Source: Arcuatula senhousia (taxonomy: Eukaryota; Mollusca; Bivalvia; Mytilida; Mytilidae). Taken from it: 64,000 bases of DNA. The DNA is taken from contig OZ020305.1 of NCBI GenBank assembly GCA_963971305.1, positions 13,859,001 to 13,923,000 on the forward strand. The letters run 5' to 3'. The notes under the pieces were generated by a model. It was given only the letters and a program-made list of their open reading frames with translations, ran no database searches and was not told the origin of the DNA. Numbering within the stretch: position 1 is the stretch's first letter; every line of letters begins with the position of its first letter. This document shows positions 1-12,305 of this stretch, piece after piece. Position numbers and translations under genes: made by a program.

Positions 1-149
1 TTAATATAAAACGCGTCAAATGCCCGATTTTACATCTATTTATATAAATTTCTATTTTATTCAAAGATTTTATTTTCATTCGATCCAGGAGTCACGTGAT
101 ACAATAAGCGAAACGAACTTGAAAATTCCGTATTTTAGATTGATTTGAC

Positions 150-320
150 GCGTGACGGATTGGTAAATTGCATCATGGGATGCATTTGACGGATAGGATC
201 GGACGGATTGGTGACTGATCGATGACGGATTGGTGACTGATTGATGACGGATCGGTGAATGATTGAAACCGGATCGATGACTGATTGGTGACTGATTGAT
301 GACGCGTGACGGATCGCAAA
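150..320. repeat. Short-period degenerate minisatellite
   Basis: Repeated words of the type GGTGACTGATTGATGACGGAT follow each other with small variations, and the phrase GACGCGTGACGGAT occurs at both edges (about 148 and 302). The antisense reading frames are open only because the unit lacks stops, so I do not call a gene here. The first 150 bases hold nothing I recognise. Confidence 0.75.
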
Positions 321-344
321 AACTGTTGCATTGATCGGTTCAAG

Positions 345-770
345 TACTGTAACACAGGGGTACGTTGCTCCCAAGTTGTTGTCATCACTCAAGAAATTTT
401 ACAGACGACATCATGTGCTTGTATGCAAATACGGGATTTCTATCTCTCAGATGAGCACAGATGTTGGTTTGACATATAGTTTTGTAATGTCATCCTTTCC
501 GGATTTGACCAACACTTAATCGATCTTTGGCAACGTGACGGGTGTGCTATAGCAAGCAGAAACTGCTTACTCTTCCGGAGCACCTGAGTTCACTCTCGTT
601 TCGACTTGAGTTCGCGTTGCTGAATGCGGTTTTGTTGTTATGTGTGTGTGTTTTATGTTGTTATGTGGGTTGTTTTGTTGTGATGATTTTTTGTCTGCCG
701 GTTTTGTCTTTGTCTTCACGGTTTTATGATACTGATTACCCCTTTGGTACACCTTTGTTTCTTTTTCCAT
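345..770 (+). mobile_element. 3' fragment of Penelope-like reverse-transcriptase element
   Basis: The segment matches the end of the better preserved element at 60263-61480. It encodes degenerate remains of the C-terminal peptide (GYVAP, then SLKKFYRRHH, then KYGISISQMS) followed by the same 3' untranslated text (GTGTGCTATAGCAAGCAG, then the gagcacctgagttcactct stretch). Only the C-terminal end and the 3' non-coding tail are present, so this is a 5'-truncated dead copy. It ends where the large segmental duplication begins. Confidence 0.75.
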
Positions 771-1379
771 TTTGTATTGATTACTTGAAAAGAATTAACA
801 GGCAAAAAAAAATTTCAAATCGGATCAGATATAAAAAAAAGTTTCAGTTTTGGCCCCATTTTGTTGGCCCCTAATTTCTTAATGAAAAAAGGAGGGACTC
901 AAAAAATCAATACCATATCTGTTTTAATAGTAAGGCATATAACTGTCAAATTTCATAGCAATTGGCTTACCGAATTAAAGATATTGGGGAAAAATATAAT
1001 ATTTAACGACAGCATCATACCATAATGCGTCCGCATAAAAATTCGACATACTTTAAAATTGAAGTTGAATAGATGCTGCATGATTTTATTATGCTATATA
1101 ACATAAATATTTTTTTCGCGGTAAATATATAACGTTCAGTCGTTGTCCTCTCGCTTCTTTGTGAATTGCCTGAAAATAAAGAAAATAGAAATAATATTAC
1201 AATCATTCAAAGAAAGATTGCGAGGTCTTTCCCTCTGAATATTAGTATTTGTGTAATCATATAGAAATGTATTACAAAAAAGTAACTGATTTTTAGAATC
1301 GAATTGTGATTCATGTTGCTAGGCAATCAAAACAAACTTTCTGTTGAGAAATCAAATCCAAATCCAGCACCGAGGATAT

Positions 1380-1559
1380 CTATGGCAAGCCAAACTGGAC
1401 AAAAGTCCATATTTATTGATATCAATAATTCATTTATAGATATGAATTTATTGATATCAATAAATGATTTATTGATATCAATAAATAATTATTGATATCA
1501 ATAAATCGAATTATTGATATCAATAAATATGGACTTTTGTCCAGTTTGGCTTGCCATAG
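1380..1559. mobile_element. 180-bp foldback MITE built of self-complementary 16-mers
   Basis: Both ends read CTATGGCAAGCCAAACTGG inward, and the terminal inverted repeat continues for about 47 bases without a mismatch that I can see. The interior holds five copies of the palindrome TTATTGATATCAATAA, so nearly the whole element can fold on itself. Copy 2 of the duplication lacks it at the matching place (about 22440), which identifies it as an insertion in copy 1. The flanks share TAT, but no clean target duplication can be fixed. Confidence 0.85.
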
Positions 1560-2003
1560 GTATCAGCTATGTGAAATACAAGGAAAGAAACCATTTTGAA
1601 TTAACATTTAGACAATCTGAATGAAATTTCGATTGTATATGAAAATCATGAAAAAAGATTAGACAATACAACGACATACGAAAATACCTAAACAGCAACT
1701 CGCAATTAAAACTGTCACCAGTCAATCACCTTTTCACGCAGGCTTTTTGGAGAGAGCTCCCTTAGTTATTTACAAAACAGGACTTCCCACCTGCATGTAA
1801 TTAGGTTTGTCAGTTACCTGCCCAAAGTCATTTGCTTCCTTCAGATATTCCATTTTCTTCCATCCTTAAAAATGTCCGCACTGGGCGGGTCGAAAATGGC
1901 ATTGAACACACACACACACGTGCGCGCAATGGACACGAACAACAGCTCACTCATTCGGTCAAAGAGACAACCTAATAACAGCCCAGTTATTTGATATGAA
2001 AGA

Positions 2004-2039
2004 CCATGGAAGTATTAACTTGAGTTAATACTTCCATGG
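2004..2039. mobile_element. 36-bp perfect palindrome inserted with a 5-bp target duplication
   Basis: CCATGGAAGTATTAACT, a two-base loop TG, then the exact reverse complement of the first arm. It is flanked on both sides by AAAGA, while the uninterrupted site in copy 2 (about 24058) has a single AAAGA. The palindrome is therefore an insertion with a 5-bp duplication, and it contains nothing but its own arms. Confidence 0.8.
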
Positions 2040-2040
2040 A

Positions 2041-3440
2041 AAGACAAATGTACAGCAGCTCAGATTATCGATATGTTAAGCAATTCTGTTTTAACAAATT
2101 ATTTGGGTATACGAACATAATGTTCTTTGAAAGACTAAATTATGCCGCCTAAAGAAATAATAAGTTAATTGTTCACAATGGCACCAGACGAACCATATTT
2201 GCATAAATAAAGATACGTTACATTGTGTTTATGGTTTCCTTTTCGTCTCCAGATTAGTAGCTTCTATAATAAGATCAATGTAAGTTTTACTTACACTATC
2301 AATAATTTAAGTAACATTCTAAATAGATTTTAAATTTTATATGACACAGATTAAAAAAAAAAAAAAAAAAAAAGTTAAAAAAGTGCATTTTAATATTTTC
2401 TCGTAATATTACAAACAAGCAACAACGAGCAAAAATGAAAATAGGATTGCAATTTTCAATAGTTTTATACATGTATTACTTACTGTTCGATTGGGTACAT
2501 AGTCTTGTTAACAGGGATTTCCTTATTCCCAGAAGACCAACAGGACTGTCCACAGAAAATACGTTATGGTAGCCCGATGCAATAGCACAAAGTTCATTCT
2601 TGAAGAAAATGAATTATGACATAGGATTACCTTCATACTTTAACAGAAATATAATATTTCCATTTCAAAGAAGCGTAATATTACTAACGTCTTGCTAAAC
2701 TTATACGAAGTAATCAAAAGTTTGGTTAAAATGAGATAAATTTCAATGTTGTTCTAGTGCAAAGATTAATGACGTCATCGGTAACAAACGTACGGACTCA
2801 AAACACCTGAACTTTTAGCTTTTCAGGAATTCTATGCTTTAAAAAAATTACTGCATGTATTAATTATTTTCTCTTTCTTAAGATGTGGATTAACAATTCT
2901 TATTCATTGTTTATGTGCATACGTGTACATCAGACGGAATGTAAAGAAAGGTGAAAGAAACAAAAACTGTATAAACTAAAAGTTCATTCATTATGATTTC
3001 CGGGGTTTATTCTAATTCTGACAAGAGAAATTACGTTGAAGGGCTTTTTGAGGTGAACCTTTTACATACATGTTTGGAATATTAACTGATTTTGTAAGAG
3101 ACTTAAATCATTATATTCGATGGTTCGTGCCAACGCCCCCTATCTATAATTCTAAGAGCTTTTTCAACAAGTTATTAAAAATATAAATTATATGCATACC
3201 AATAGCAAATGCAATGTAGTGCTTAGCATGGATTCGTTTAAGCTCCAACTATGTGGAATCTGGTTCAGTCGATCCACCATCAGTTAAAACTACAACAATC
3301 TGTGGAACTCCTTGACTGGCCCTAGATCCATGGTCAGCTGTAAATCATTCTGTTCGTACCGTTCTTAGAGCTTTGTCGTTGAAATACCACGAAACACAAA
3401 AATACCCTAACATCAATTTTTTTTTAAAGCATAGTGTCAT
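2041..3440. other. Non-coding stretch, paralogous to 24060-25470
   Basis: AT-rich sequence with a poly(A) run near 2353 and no open frame that I trust. It matches copy 2 almost throughout, except that copy 2 carries a Penelope-like tail insertion (24665-24885). Copy 2 also lacks the piece equivalent to about 3258-3800 through a simple deletion. I see no gene in it. Confidence 0.6.
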
Positions 3441-6400
3441 ATTATTTTTTTCTTTGTACTGATTTTTTGTTTTGTCACATACTTGTAGAGTTTCAATGAC
3501 AATAACATTTGATTTTGGTTTCGATTTTGAATATTTGAGCTATTGCATGTATTTTACGTTCACCATATATTATAGAAATCCAAAAACGAAAAACTGTTTT
3601 TTTTTTTTTAATTAAAAACAGTAAGGTTCTTGTTGGTCTATGCAAAGTTGGCCAACAGATTGGAGGAACTTATGTGTGGTGCTGATGCATTTTGCGGACA
3701 AAAAAGAAAATCAGCGTAATGTGATGACCAATCTTAAGTACTCAACAAAGGAACAAAAAAAAGACACGGAAACCATAAACGATAGGTTTTTATCTGCCAC
3801 AAAACTCCATTTTTCACTACACAGTACAATAGACTGACTGATAGTTACAAAAACTACAACTTGGTTGTGAGACATGATTTGGAAAGTGCGGTGATAATCT
3901 CACTACAACATACAGATAACTTTTCTAACATTTCTTCCAATTTGAAAATTAAGAGATCATATGAAAAGTTTTTTCGTTAACCTTGGTCTTAAATCATGTC
4001 GCTAGGATCAAAATGGTCGGAATGAACATAAAATAGATATTCACTTTTTAACATCTTTGATCTTTTAGTTTATAAACGCAACTGGGCATGCTGTGTTAAG
4101 CTTAACATATTTGGGCATACTTTTTTAAGCTAAACATATTTGGGCATACTCTCTTAAGCTCAACATATCTTGGCATGGTCAGCAAACTTTCGATATAATC
4201 TTTACAAGTGTGGCAAAGTTGTTCACAAATATCGCAAAGTATTCTGGCCTCGTTTTCAATTTGCTTGCCTCGATTTTGAGTTTGCATCTTTGTGCTTTCA
4301 CCAGAGTTTTTATCATACACGCTGGCAGGATTGGTTTCTCAGTCTGTCAGAATAACAACGACATCAATCACTTCCCTTTTACAGTGTCACACTATTCTAT
4401 GTAACTATATATATATTATGGACTTGAAGATCGCAATGGAAGAAGGAGGTTTGGCGCCATAAAACCTGGTTTAACCCACCATTTCGTTTGAAATGCCTGT
4501 ATCAAGTCAGGACCATTGCGATTCACCGATTCTCCGGGATGACTGGTTCGTTTTTGTCATTTTCTCTGGACTATGAGATTGATCATTCAAGTTCGGTAGT
4601 TTTGTTATTACCTTTAATTTCCGGTCTGTTGCCATTTCCTTGAGAAAACATTACCTCGTTTACGTACCGAAGCTATTTATACGTTCCGGTTACCTTTCCA
4701 TGTCTGTGACGCATCTCAATCAAAGCATCAAGAACATTGAATTTTGTATTTAGTTGATTAAAATTGAAAAAAGGTACACAAAATCGCTGTATATTTAATT
4801 GCTGCTACTTTTGTTGATTCTGGATCAACGTCAAGTGGCCTGACAGTATCGATAACTCATTTCCTTTACAAATTCTTGAAGAGAAATCGATCAAAATGCT
4901 AGGTAAATCCTCAAAGGTCAACCTTACATTTTCTTCTAAACTACATTACAACATCTACAAGGTGGAAACTGAAAAAGAAACGTAATACATAAACAATGAG
5001 AACCAAAAACAATATAATCTGCCTCGCTGGTTAACATTACATACCAAACGTGTGCAAATTATTTTTGAAACTTAGGAACCAACCGGTGTTTGAATGATAA
5101 CTTATGCTCTCTGAACTTAGTCCCATTCCAAGATAAATATGTTTATCAATGCACAAAAATATGGGTTTATTATTTTTTCCGGGGTTTGGGATCACCATTG
5201 CAAGACTTAAATTAGTATGAGTACTTTATTTTTGTACTAATAATAGCATATGATACCTTTAAATTGTATTGTGGTTTCTCATTGTTAACATAAATACAGA
5301 TGTATCTCCCATAAACAAACTATTTATTGATTTTCCATTTAACATAGAACTTCCTGGTAACGTGGTTGGACATCTAGGTCAGAAATAATTAGGTTATTTG
5401 TTAAAAACTTTTTTTTTGTCACATACTTGTAAAGTTTCAATAACAAGAAAATTTGATTTTGGTTTCGATTTTAAATAATTGAGCTATCGTATGTATTTTA
5501 CGATCACCATAGATTATAGAAATCTAAAGACGGAAAACTGTTTTTTTTTTAATTAAGAACATTAAGGTTCTTGTTGGTCTTTGGAAACTTGACCAACAGA
5601 TTGAAGGAACTTATGTGTGTTGTTTGTATGTGCATTTTGTGGAAAATCAAGAAAATCAGCGTAATGTGATGACCAATCTTAAGTACTCAACAAAGAAACA
5701 AAAAAGACATGGAAACCATAAAGCATGATAGATTTTTATCTGCTACAAAACTCTATTTTTCACTATAGATTGGTAGTAACAAAAACTATAACTCGGTTGT
5801 GAGACATAATTTGGAAAGCGCAGTGATAATTTGAATACAACAAACAGATAACTTAATAAACTTCACTATTCTTACGTTTCTTCCAATTTTAAAATCTTTG
5901 TTTAGAGATCATATGAAATATTTTTTTTTCTTTTAACTTTGGTCTTAAATCATGCCGCTTGGATCCACCCATTAGAACTAATTGCAAACGGTCAGAATGA
6001 ACATGAAAAGATATTCACTTTTTAACATCTTTGGTCTTTTAGTTTATAAACATAACTTGGCATACTCTTTTAAGCTAAACATAATTGGGCATACTCTGTT
6101 AACTTTAACATATCTGGGCATACTCTTTTAAGCTGAACATATCTGGGCATGTTAAGTAGACTTTCGATATAATCTTCACAAGAGCGCCAAGGTTGTTTAC
6201 AAAAATCGCAAATTTGCATTCTGGCCTCGATTTCAATTTGCTTGCCTCAATTTGAGTTTGCCTCTTTGTGCTTTCGCCAGCTGCTTCCAGGATTCGTTTT
6301 TCAGTCTGTATAATTACAACAACGACATCTACCTTTCCGATCGGTTGCCATTTCCTTGAGAAAACATTACCTCGTTTACATGCCGAAGCCCTTTATATGT

Positions 6401-7260
6401 TCTGGTAACCTCTCCATGTCTGTGACGTATCTTACTCAAAGCATTATAAAGAACATTGGATTTTGTATTTAGTTATAGGGTACGCAAAATCGCTGTATAT
6501 TTAATTGCTGCTACTTTCGTTGAATCTGGACCAACGTCAAGTTGACTGACAGTATCGATAACTCATTTCCTTTGCTGATTGAAGTCAGCATTAGAATTCT
6601 TGAAGAGAAATCGATCAAAATGCTAGGTCAATCCTCAAGGGTCAACCTTACATTGTTTACCAAATACGCACAACTACAACCATGACAACATGTACCAGGT
6701 AGAAACTGAAAAAAAAAACATAACGCATAAGCATTGAGAACCAAAAGCAATATAATCTTCCTCGCTTTTTAACATTACATGCCAAACTTGTGCAAATTAT
6801 TTTTTGATACTTAGGAACCAGTCGATCTTTGAAATATAACTTATGACCCCCACTTATGCTCTCTGAGCTTAGTCCCCTTCCAAGATAAATATGTTTACCA
6901 ATGCACAAAAATATGGGTTTATTATTTTTCCAGATTTTTGGATCACTATATTGCAAGACTTAAATTAGTATGAGTACTTTATTTTTGTACTAATACTATC
7001 ATATGATGGCCTTTAAATTGTATTGTGGATTCTCATTATTAACATATATACAGATTTATCTCCCATTTACAAACTATTTATTGTTTATTCATTTAACATA
7101 GAACTTCCTGGTTGGATATCAAGGTCTATCTACTTCGTTAGAAAAAAAATAGGTGATTTGTTAAAAGTTGCACCTTTATGTAGCAATGCTTTTTTGTTAA
7201 CATGTTATTTGTGTATTTTTTACTGGATAATCTCACTAATGGCAACAATGTTGAAATTGT
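3440..7260 (+). repeat. Tandem array of ~1.75 kb non-coding units (copy 1)
   Basis: Each unit starts with GCAAGACTTAAATTAGTATG (5200, 6953) and ends just before the next start with a GGATCACCAT-type word. The array has a left-truncated unit (about 3440-5199), a full unit (5200-6952) and a right-truncated one. Every unit holds a minisatellite of about 30 bases (core GGGCATACTCTTTTAAGCTA; 4084-4178 and 6058-6150). A GGCGCCATAAAACCTGG-type mussel-like repeat is present in the first unit. Short open frames on the minus strand vary between units and contain stops, so no gene is called. Confidence 0.75.
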
Positions 7261-7720
7261 AACATTAAAATTTACCATAAACTATCAATATATACAACTT
7301 GACCTCTATAAAGATTTGTTTACCTAAACTAAACGAGTGAACAAGCTAAATATTAGTAAGCCAAAATGAATGTAAGAAGAAGAAAGTTCAACAATTCAAT
7401 CCTTTTAGATTTCGACCAGTCAGGTTTGATATGATAAGTGAAAATTCGAATAATAATTGTAGTTTCAAATCGAATTGGAAAACTCCACGATATTAAACAT
7501 TATGAAAAAAATCTATATTGAAAGGTATGAAAAATTAAATTGCATGTGAACACGGTGAATAAAATTCTATCATTTTTTATTTCCATTTACAAAACTATGG
7601 TGCGCTTTGCCTCCGGAGGGGCGGTAACTTGATAATTTTTAGGGAGGGGATGTGCCAATTTTCATGTGAATTCAATACCCATATTTATATAAGATTTCAA
7701 ATTTTCATGACCCATATAAG
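7261..7720. other. Non-coding stretch before a Penelope-like fragment
   Basis: AT-rich DNA that matches 41660-42120 in copy 2 almost base for base. A G-rich word (CCTCCGGAGGGGCGG near 7612) is the only distinctive sequence. No gene or RNA is recognised. Confidence 0.5.
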
Positions 7721-8395
7721 ATCTACATCTCGAAATTGACTCTCAAAGAAGACTTTCAACAAGGCTCTATGAAAAACGTGATGACTTAAACTTTCCAATC
7801 GTCAACTTTCCCTTTTTGTGTAGCAACATTCCGTCCGCTCCTGATGATGGAGTCTTCATATCACAGTTGATTCGTTACTCCAGAGCTTGTGGTAATTACA
7901 TCGATTTCCTTGGCAGAGCGTCACGTTTAAATTAGATATTGCTGACAACGGATGATGTTGGTCCTAGGTTACTGCTTTCACTTAAGAAATTTTACGGAGG
8001 ACACCGTGCGCTCGTAGACAAATATGGGATTTCTATCTATCAAATTAGTGCAGATGTTGGCGGTTTGTCGTAGCAATTCCTTTTGTCTACCTTTACCGGA
8101 TTTGACACAACGGAGTGGGAAATAAGCAACACGACATGTGTGCTATAGCAGGCAGGAATCGCTTACTCTTCTGGAGCCCCCGAGTTCTCTCATGTTACGA
8201 CTTGTTGTTGTATCTGTTCGGTTGATTTTGTGTTTTGTGTTTCTTCGTGCTATTCTTGTTCGTGTTAACCGGTTTCGTCGTTGCCCTTTTGGACTTTTGA
8301 CGCTCGAGTGCCTAATTGGTACCTCTTTGCTTCTTGTATACATGTACATGTGTACGATTTACTGTATATCAGCTTGCTTTAAGTAACTTAATGTA
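7721..8395 (+). mobile_element. Penelope-like element 3' fragment (copy 1)
   Basis: Begins with ATCTACATCTCGAAATTGAC, which in the better copy at 60860 encodes the peptide LHLEIDSQRR, and runs through the C-terminal reading frame into the 3' untranslated tail. The frame is broken by several indels and stops. The same fragment with the same breaks occurs at 42135-42810, so it was already here before the segmental duplication. Confidence 0.8.
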
Positions 8396-9572
8396 CATAA
8401 AATATTTAGTTTTGATCAAATTGTAACTCATTACAAGCATGCTATGATCCAGCCTATCAATTTATTTTTTCAAGGTACACCAAAGGTTTTTCTATAAAGT
8501 TTTTAAACTGTTTTAGTAATGAAACTAGATTTTGAACATCTATTAAATCGTGGATAATTGGCTGTTCACAATTTGCAGGACTGTTTTAATGTGGGCCGCA
8601 ACATGTTTCAGAAGCAGCATTTAGGGGTCTTTAAGCATTATCCGTCGTCTTGCGTTCTTTATCATGCGACATGCTTGACGAAAAACTTTCAGGCAAATAC
8701 ATGCAGCAGGCTCTTGAAATTTTACATGCAGTTTCATCTCATAGTATTATACAATGTTAAGTGAATTTATGCCTAAAATTAACTGCCTTATATTTGACAC
8801 TTACTTAAGATTTAATATATATATATAAAGGACTTTAATACAAATTTCCTTCGCATTTTTCGAAGCAACTACATGTAGTACACTCTTAATACTCTAAATG
8901 CATCCTATAGTAGCACTTATATGCCCCCAAAAGTAATTACTTCCTGTTTGATAAAAATGGACTTGTATAATAATTTCCCTCACATTTTTTGTGGCCACAT
9001 GCACTAGGCTCTTGATTCTTTGTGTGCAGCTTCTATTGTGTAAAGCTATTTTACGCCCATAAATCATCTAATTCCTGTTTTACGAAAAAAGATACACAGG
9101 CGACATTTCATTTCCGGGTAAGGCTCTATCTAGTTTTTAAGTCTTGAAGATATTGTACTAGCTTTTAGTACAGTTCTGGTTGATGTTAATTTTTGTTTAA
9201 ATCATTTGAATCCGATGTATACAGGTTGCCCATTATCATTTCCTTTCCTGGTCAAATAGACGGGCTTAATATTGAATTTATTGAATGTGCAACATTCATG
9301 TATCTCTCATTTACTGTATTATGGTTTGTTATTTGGTCATATTTTTTGGATTACTTACAAATCCTGAAAAGACTTATAACTTACAGTAATTAGATACATT
9401 TTTTCGCATCCATTAGATTATTGTCAAAATAAACTTCGCAAATGCTCTTTTTATTATTTTGCAAATATCAATCTTGATGTAATACTAATCTGTATCTCAT
9501 CGCTCTGTGTATCATTCCTTTGTACTGTGCAAATTATTTTTGTTTATTTTGACAGAATAAGTTCCAATTAGG
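8396..9572. other. Upstream region of the TRIM-like gene
   Basis: No open frame of note. A likely splice acceptor (pyrimidine-rich text ending TTTTGACAG at about 9555) lies 18 bases before the start codon of the gene at 9573, so at least one non-coding 5' exon probably lies upstream. I could not identify it or a promoter. Copy 2 has the same acceptor text before 45210 but is interrupted at two places by Helitron-like insertions (43172-43490, 43576-44466). Confidence 0.45.
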
Positions 9573-11267
9573 ATGGCAACATTCCTTGCATGTGGGCCGT
9601 GTGACGTTCGAGCCAAATCATCCCCTGCCGAATACTGGTGCCATGAGTGCGACGATTTGTTGTGTGAAGAGTGTAATAGTCACCACAGCGCGGCCAAAAC
9701 GTCCCGAGGGCATACCGTTATACGCGTAAATGAATATAAAAAGTTACCAGAATCAGTTCGAAAGATCTCCTCACTGTGCCCGGATCATGGTTTGAAATAC
9801 TACCATTTTTGCACGGGTCATAATGCACTATGCTGCCCTGTTTGTGCTCAAAGTACTCATAAATCTTGTCCCGACTTAAAACTACTTGATGAAGTAACCA
9901 AAACGGCTAAAACATCAAGTTTTATAGAAGAGGTAGAAACAAGCATGAACAACATTAAATTCAACGTAGAGAAAATACTGTCAGAACGTGGTCAGAATAT
10001 TTTAAGTTTACGAAAACAGAAACAGGAAATCAAAGAAAAGATTGGCACAGTACGCAAACAAGTCCACCAGCATATTGATGCGCTTGAAGAAAAGATACAA
10101 AACGAACTATCGAGATTAGAGGAAAGCGAGATAAAAAAAGTGGAACTATCGATATCCAAACTTACAACCTCACTAGAAATGATCAAAAATAAGTTAGAAG
10201 AAACGACCATGTTAAAGACATATGCATCAGATCTACAGACCTTTCTTGGAACTCGGGAATTAGAAAATGTCATAGAGAAGGAGAAAGTTTGTCTGGAAAA
10301 TCTCTTCCAGGATGGGTCACTTAACTTTTGTGAACTCCACTGCAGCATCCATGATAAAATACAGGCCATTATGCCAGATATCACAACATTTGGTTCAATA
10401 TCTGTCACATCAAAACCTTCCGCCGCCCGTCTGACAACAGACAAAGACAAACAGGCACAGATCTTCCTGTCTACACCCAAGCCGAACAGAATTAAATTTG
10501 AAGACGCTACTGTTCAATTAAAATGTAGGTTCAGCATCCAAGGATCGAGGATTTTACGTCTCAGAGGTTGTTATGTCCTCCCCGACGACAAAGTGTTCGT
10601 TGCTGATGAAGGTAACAATCGTGTTATCATTCTAACCACATCTGGTGCAGTAGAAAAAGAAATCCGCATCAAAGAAATAGAATATGGTGTGTACGACGTG
10701 AAAGTCATAAATGACAGATTAATCGCTGTATCTACAAACGATGGAGTGCAGATAATAGACGTGAAAACTGGCACTTTGGACAAGACGTTTGATGTTGGAA
10801 CATTTTATGGATTGTCCTACTATGATGGAATGTTGTACTGCTGTAAAGTTAACACAGGCGTCGTTTCTTTTGAGATTTCTACAGGGATAAGTAAAACAAT
10901 TATACCGGATAGACATGACCAAAGGTCGTACTGTGCCGTTGCTGGTGGCAATTTATATTATACAAGGGCAGACAAGGGCAGTTTACAGTGTTATTCCATC
11001 ACTGGAGAGAAGAAGTGGGAACACAAGGATACAACTCTGATCAATTATCCTCTCGGCATTACTACTGATGACAGTGGTAATATCTACCTTGCATCAAAAA
11101 ATAACAATGAGATTGTAATGATATCCCCTGACGGACAAAGGTGTAAACCGATACTGTCTTGTAATGACGGGATCGAACTTCCGTGGGGACTTTGCTACAA
11201 CAAGAACAAAAATGAACTTTTTGTCGCCTGTTTTCGTGGTCAGTGCTTGCTATATAAGATCAACTAG
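9573..11267 (+). CDS. TRIM-like protein: two B-boxes, coiled coil, C-terminal beta-propeller; no RING
   Basis: 564 residues in one uninterrupted exon. Residues 7-47 form a B-box 1 type zinc site (C7, C10, C23, C26, C31, C34, then H37/H38 and H47). Residues 69-99 form a B-box 2 (C69, H72, C80, H83, C88, C91, H96 and C99 as candidate ligands). Residues about 115-245 are a charged coiled coil. Residues about 325-564 have repeated blades of the NHL/beta-propeller kind (for example VFVADEGNNRVIIL at 341). There is no RING, so ubiquitin-ligase activity is not expected from this protein alone. Bivalves carry many such genes, often annotated as TRIM45/56/71-like and suspected in innate immunity or RNA regulation; the role here is inference. 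The ATG sits just after a probable splice acceptor. An AATAAA lies at 11295. A decayed duplicate lies at 45210. Confidence 0.88.
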   Translation: MATFLACGPCDVRAKSSPAEYWCHECDDLLCEECNSHHSAAKTSRGHTVIRVNEYKKLPESVRKISSLCPDHGLKYYHFCTGHNALCCPVCAQSTHKSCPDLKLLDEVTKTAKTSSFIEEVETSMNNIKFNVEKILSERGQNILSLRKQKQEIKEKIGTVRKQVHQHIDALEEKIQNELSRLEESEIKKVELSISKLTTSLEMIKNKLEETTMLKTYASDLQTFLGTRELENVIEKEKVCLENLFQDGSLNFCELHCSIHDKIQAIMPDITTFGSISVTSKPSAARLTTDKDKQAQIFLSTPKPNRIKFEDATVQLKCRFSIQGSRILRLRGCYVLPDDKVFVADEGNNRVIILTTSGAVEKEIRIKEIEYGVYDVKVINDRLIAVSTNDGVQIIDVKTGTLDKTFDVGTFYGLSYYDGMLYCCKVNTGVVSFEISTGISKTIIPDRHDQRSYCAVAGGNLYYTRADKGSLQCYSITGEKKWEHKDTTLINYPLGITTDDSGNIYLASKNNNEIVMISPDGQRCKPILSCNDGIELPWGLCYNKNKNELFVACFRGQCLLYKIN

Positions 11268-12305
11268 AATGTAAAAAAAAGATATATACGAACAAATAAA
11301 GAAAGACACGAGGTTAATGTGCGTCTGATGATATTTTTTAGAAATTATATACCAAATCTTTGAATATTTAAAATAAAATGTAAATCAGTTCATGTTATTT
11401 AAGAACATATACTCTCTCAAAAAAGTTATGCAACAGTGGAAAATTTCACTATATGTTTTAAGTAAACCTACCTTATTATAAATTGATATTGCCAAGCCGT
11501 TTTTCAATCATTTTTTATTAAATAAAAACCAAGAAAAAGACAAACAAGTGAAGTTTACTTTTTATGAATTGAGCAAAATCCTAGCTGTTACGGTTTTTGA
11601 TAGAACGCGAGTAGAACATAACCAATGTTTTTCCACGGAAAATGTTGGTTGATTTAAACGGGTTGTTGACGCATAAAATTAACAGTTGATTTCTACTTTT
11701 GATATCTTAAAAACCGGTGAAGTGACGGTGAAAATTTTTCCATGCCAAAAATGTAGCTAGATTGAATAATACTAGACAATAAAGAGATGTGGTACAAATG
11801 AACGCGACACAACCATAATAAAGAAACGGCAATTTAACATATGAGACAATGGAAAGCAGCCAGCAGTCTTCAACATGATCAGACGTCCCTGCTGCTCCCC
11901 TTTTTGCATTGGTCAAAGGCTAACAATACAATACATAAGATTCAAACAAATCCCTAAATTATCAACGAAAGACTAATTTGTAGACACAGAACAAAAAAAG
12001 ATAGTAACATGTACAAACAAAAGCTTTGACAAGGATTTCTGACTAAGGACAGGCACATATATAATGTTTCGGGGTTACAAGTACTAGTTTTTGGGCCCAA
12101 CCTAGTCTAAATCGAAGTTTCAACGTTTCGACGTTTTAATTACACAATTTAGTGTAGAATTATATAGATTATAAGGAAACTTTTTATATTTATTGATTAT
12201 ATTGAATCCAACAGTTTTGTTCAATATAAATAAACAATTCAAAACTAAAAATTACTGTACAAACATGTATTTAAAATAAAATAATGAACGTCAATTCATT
12301 TCGTA
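11268..12305. other. 3' flank of the TRIM-like gene with mussel-type dispersed repeat
   Basis: Contains a candidate polyadenylation signal (11295-11300). It also holds a minus-strand degenerate open stretch (11916-11707) that recurs in altered form near 12950-13207 and in copy 2 (47020-47300). The recurring text suggests part of a dispersed element, not a host exon. Nothing else is recognised. Confidence 0.5.

Noticed and set aside
150..320. Short repeats considered as a CRISPR array
   Set aside because: The spacing is irregular, there are no unique spacers, and the genome is eukaryotic.
542..874. 110-codon + frame
   Set aside because: It crosses the end of a Penelope-like tail into the segmental duplication; hydrophobic by chance from T-rich DNA.
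11310..11330. CTGATGA word considered as a hammerhead ribozyme core, because Penelope-like elements can carry them
   Set aside because: No conserved GAAA partner or helices at proper distance; the same holds at 46935.
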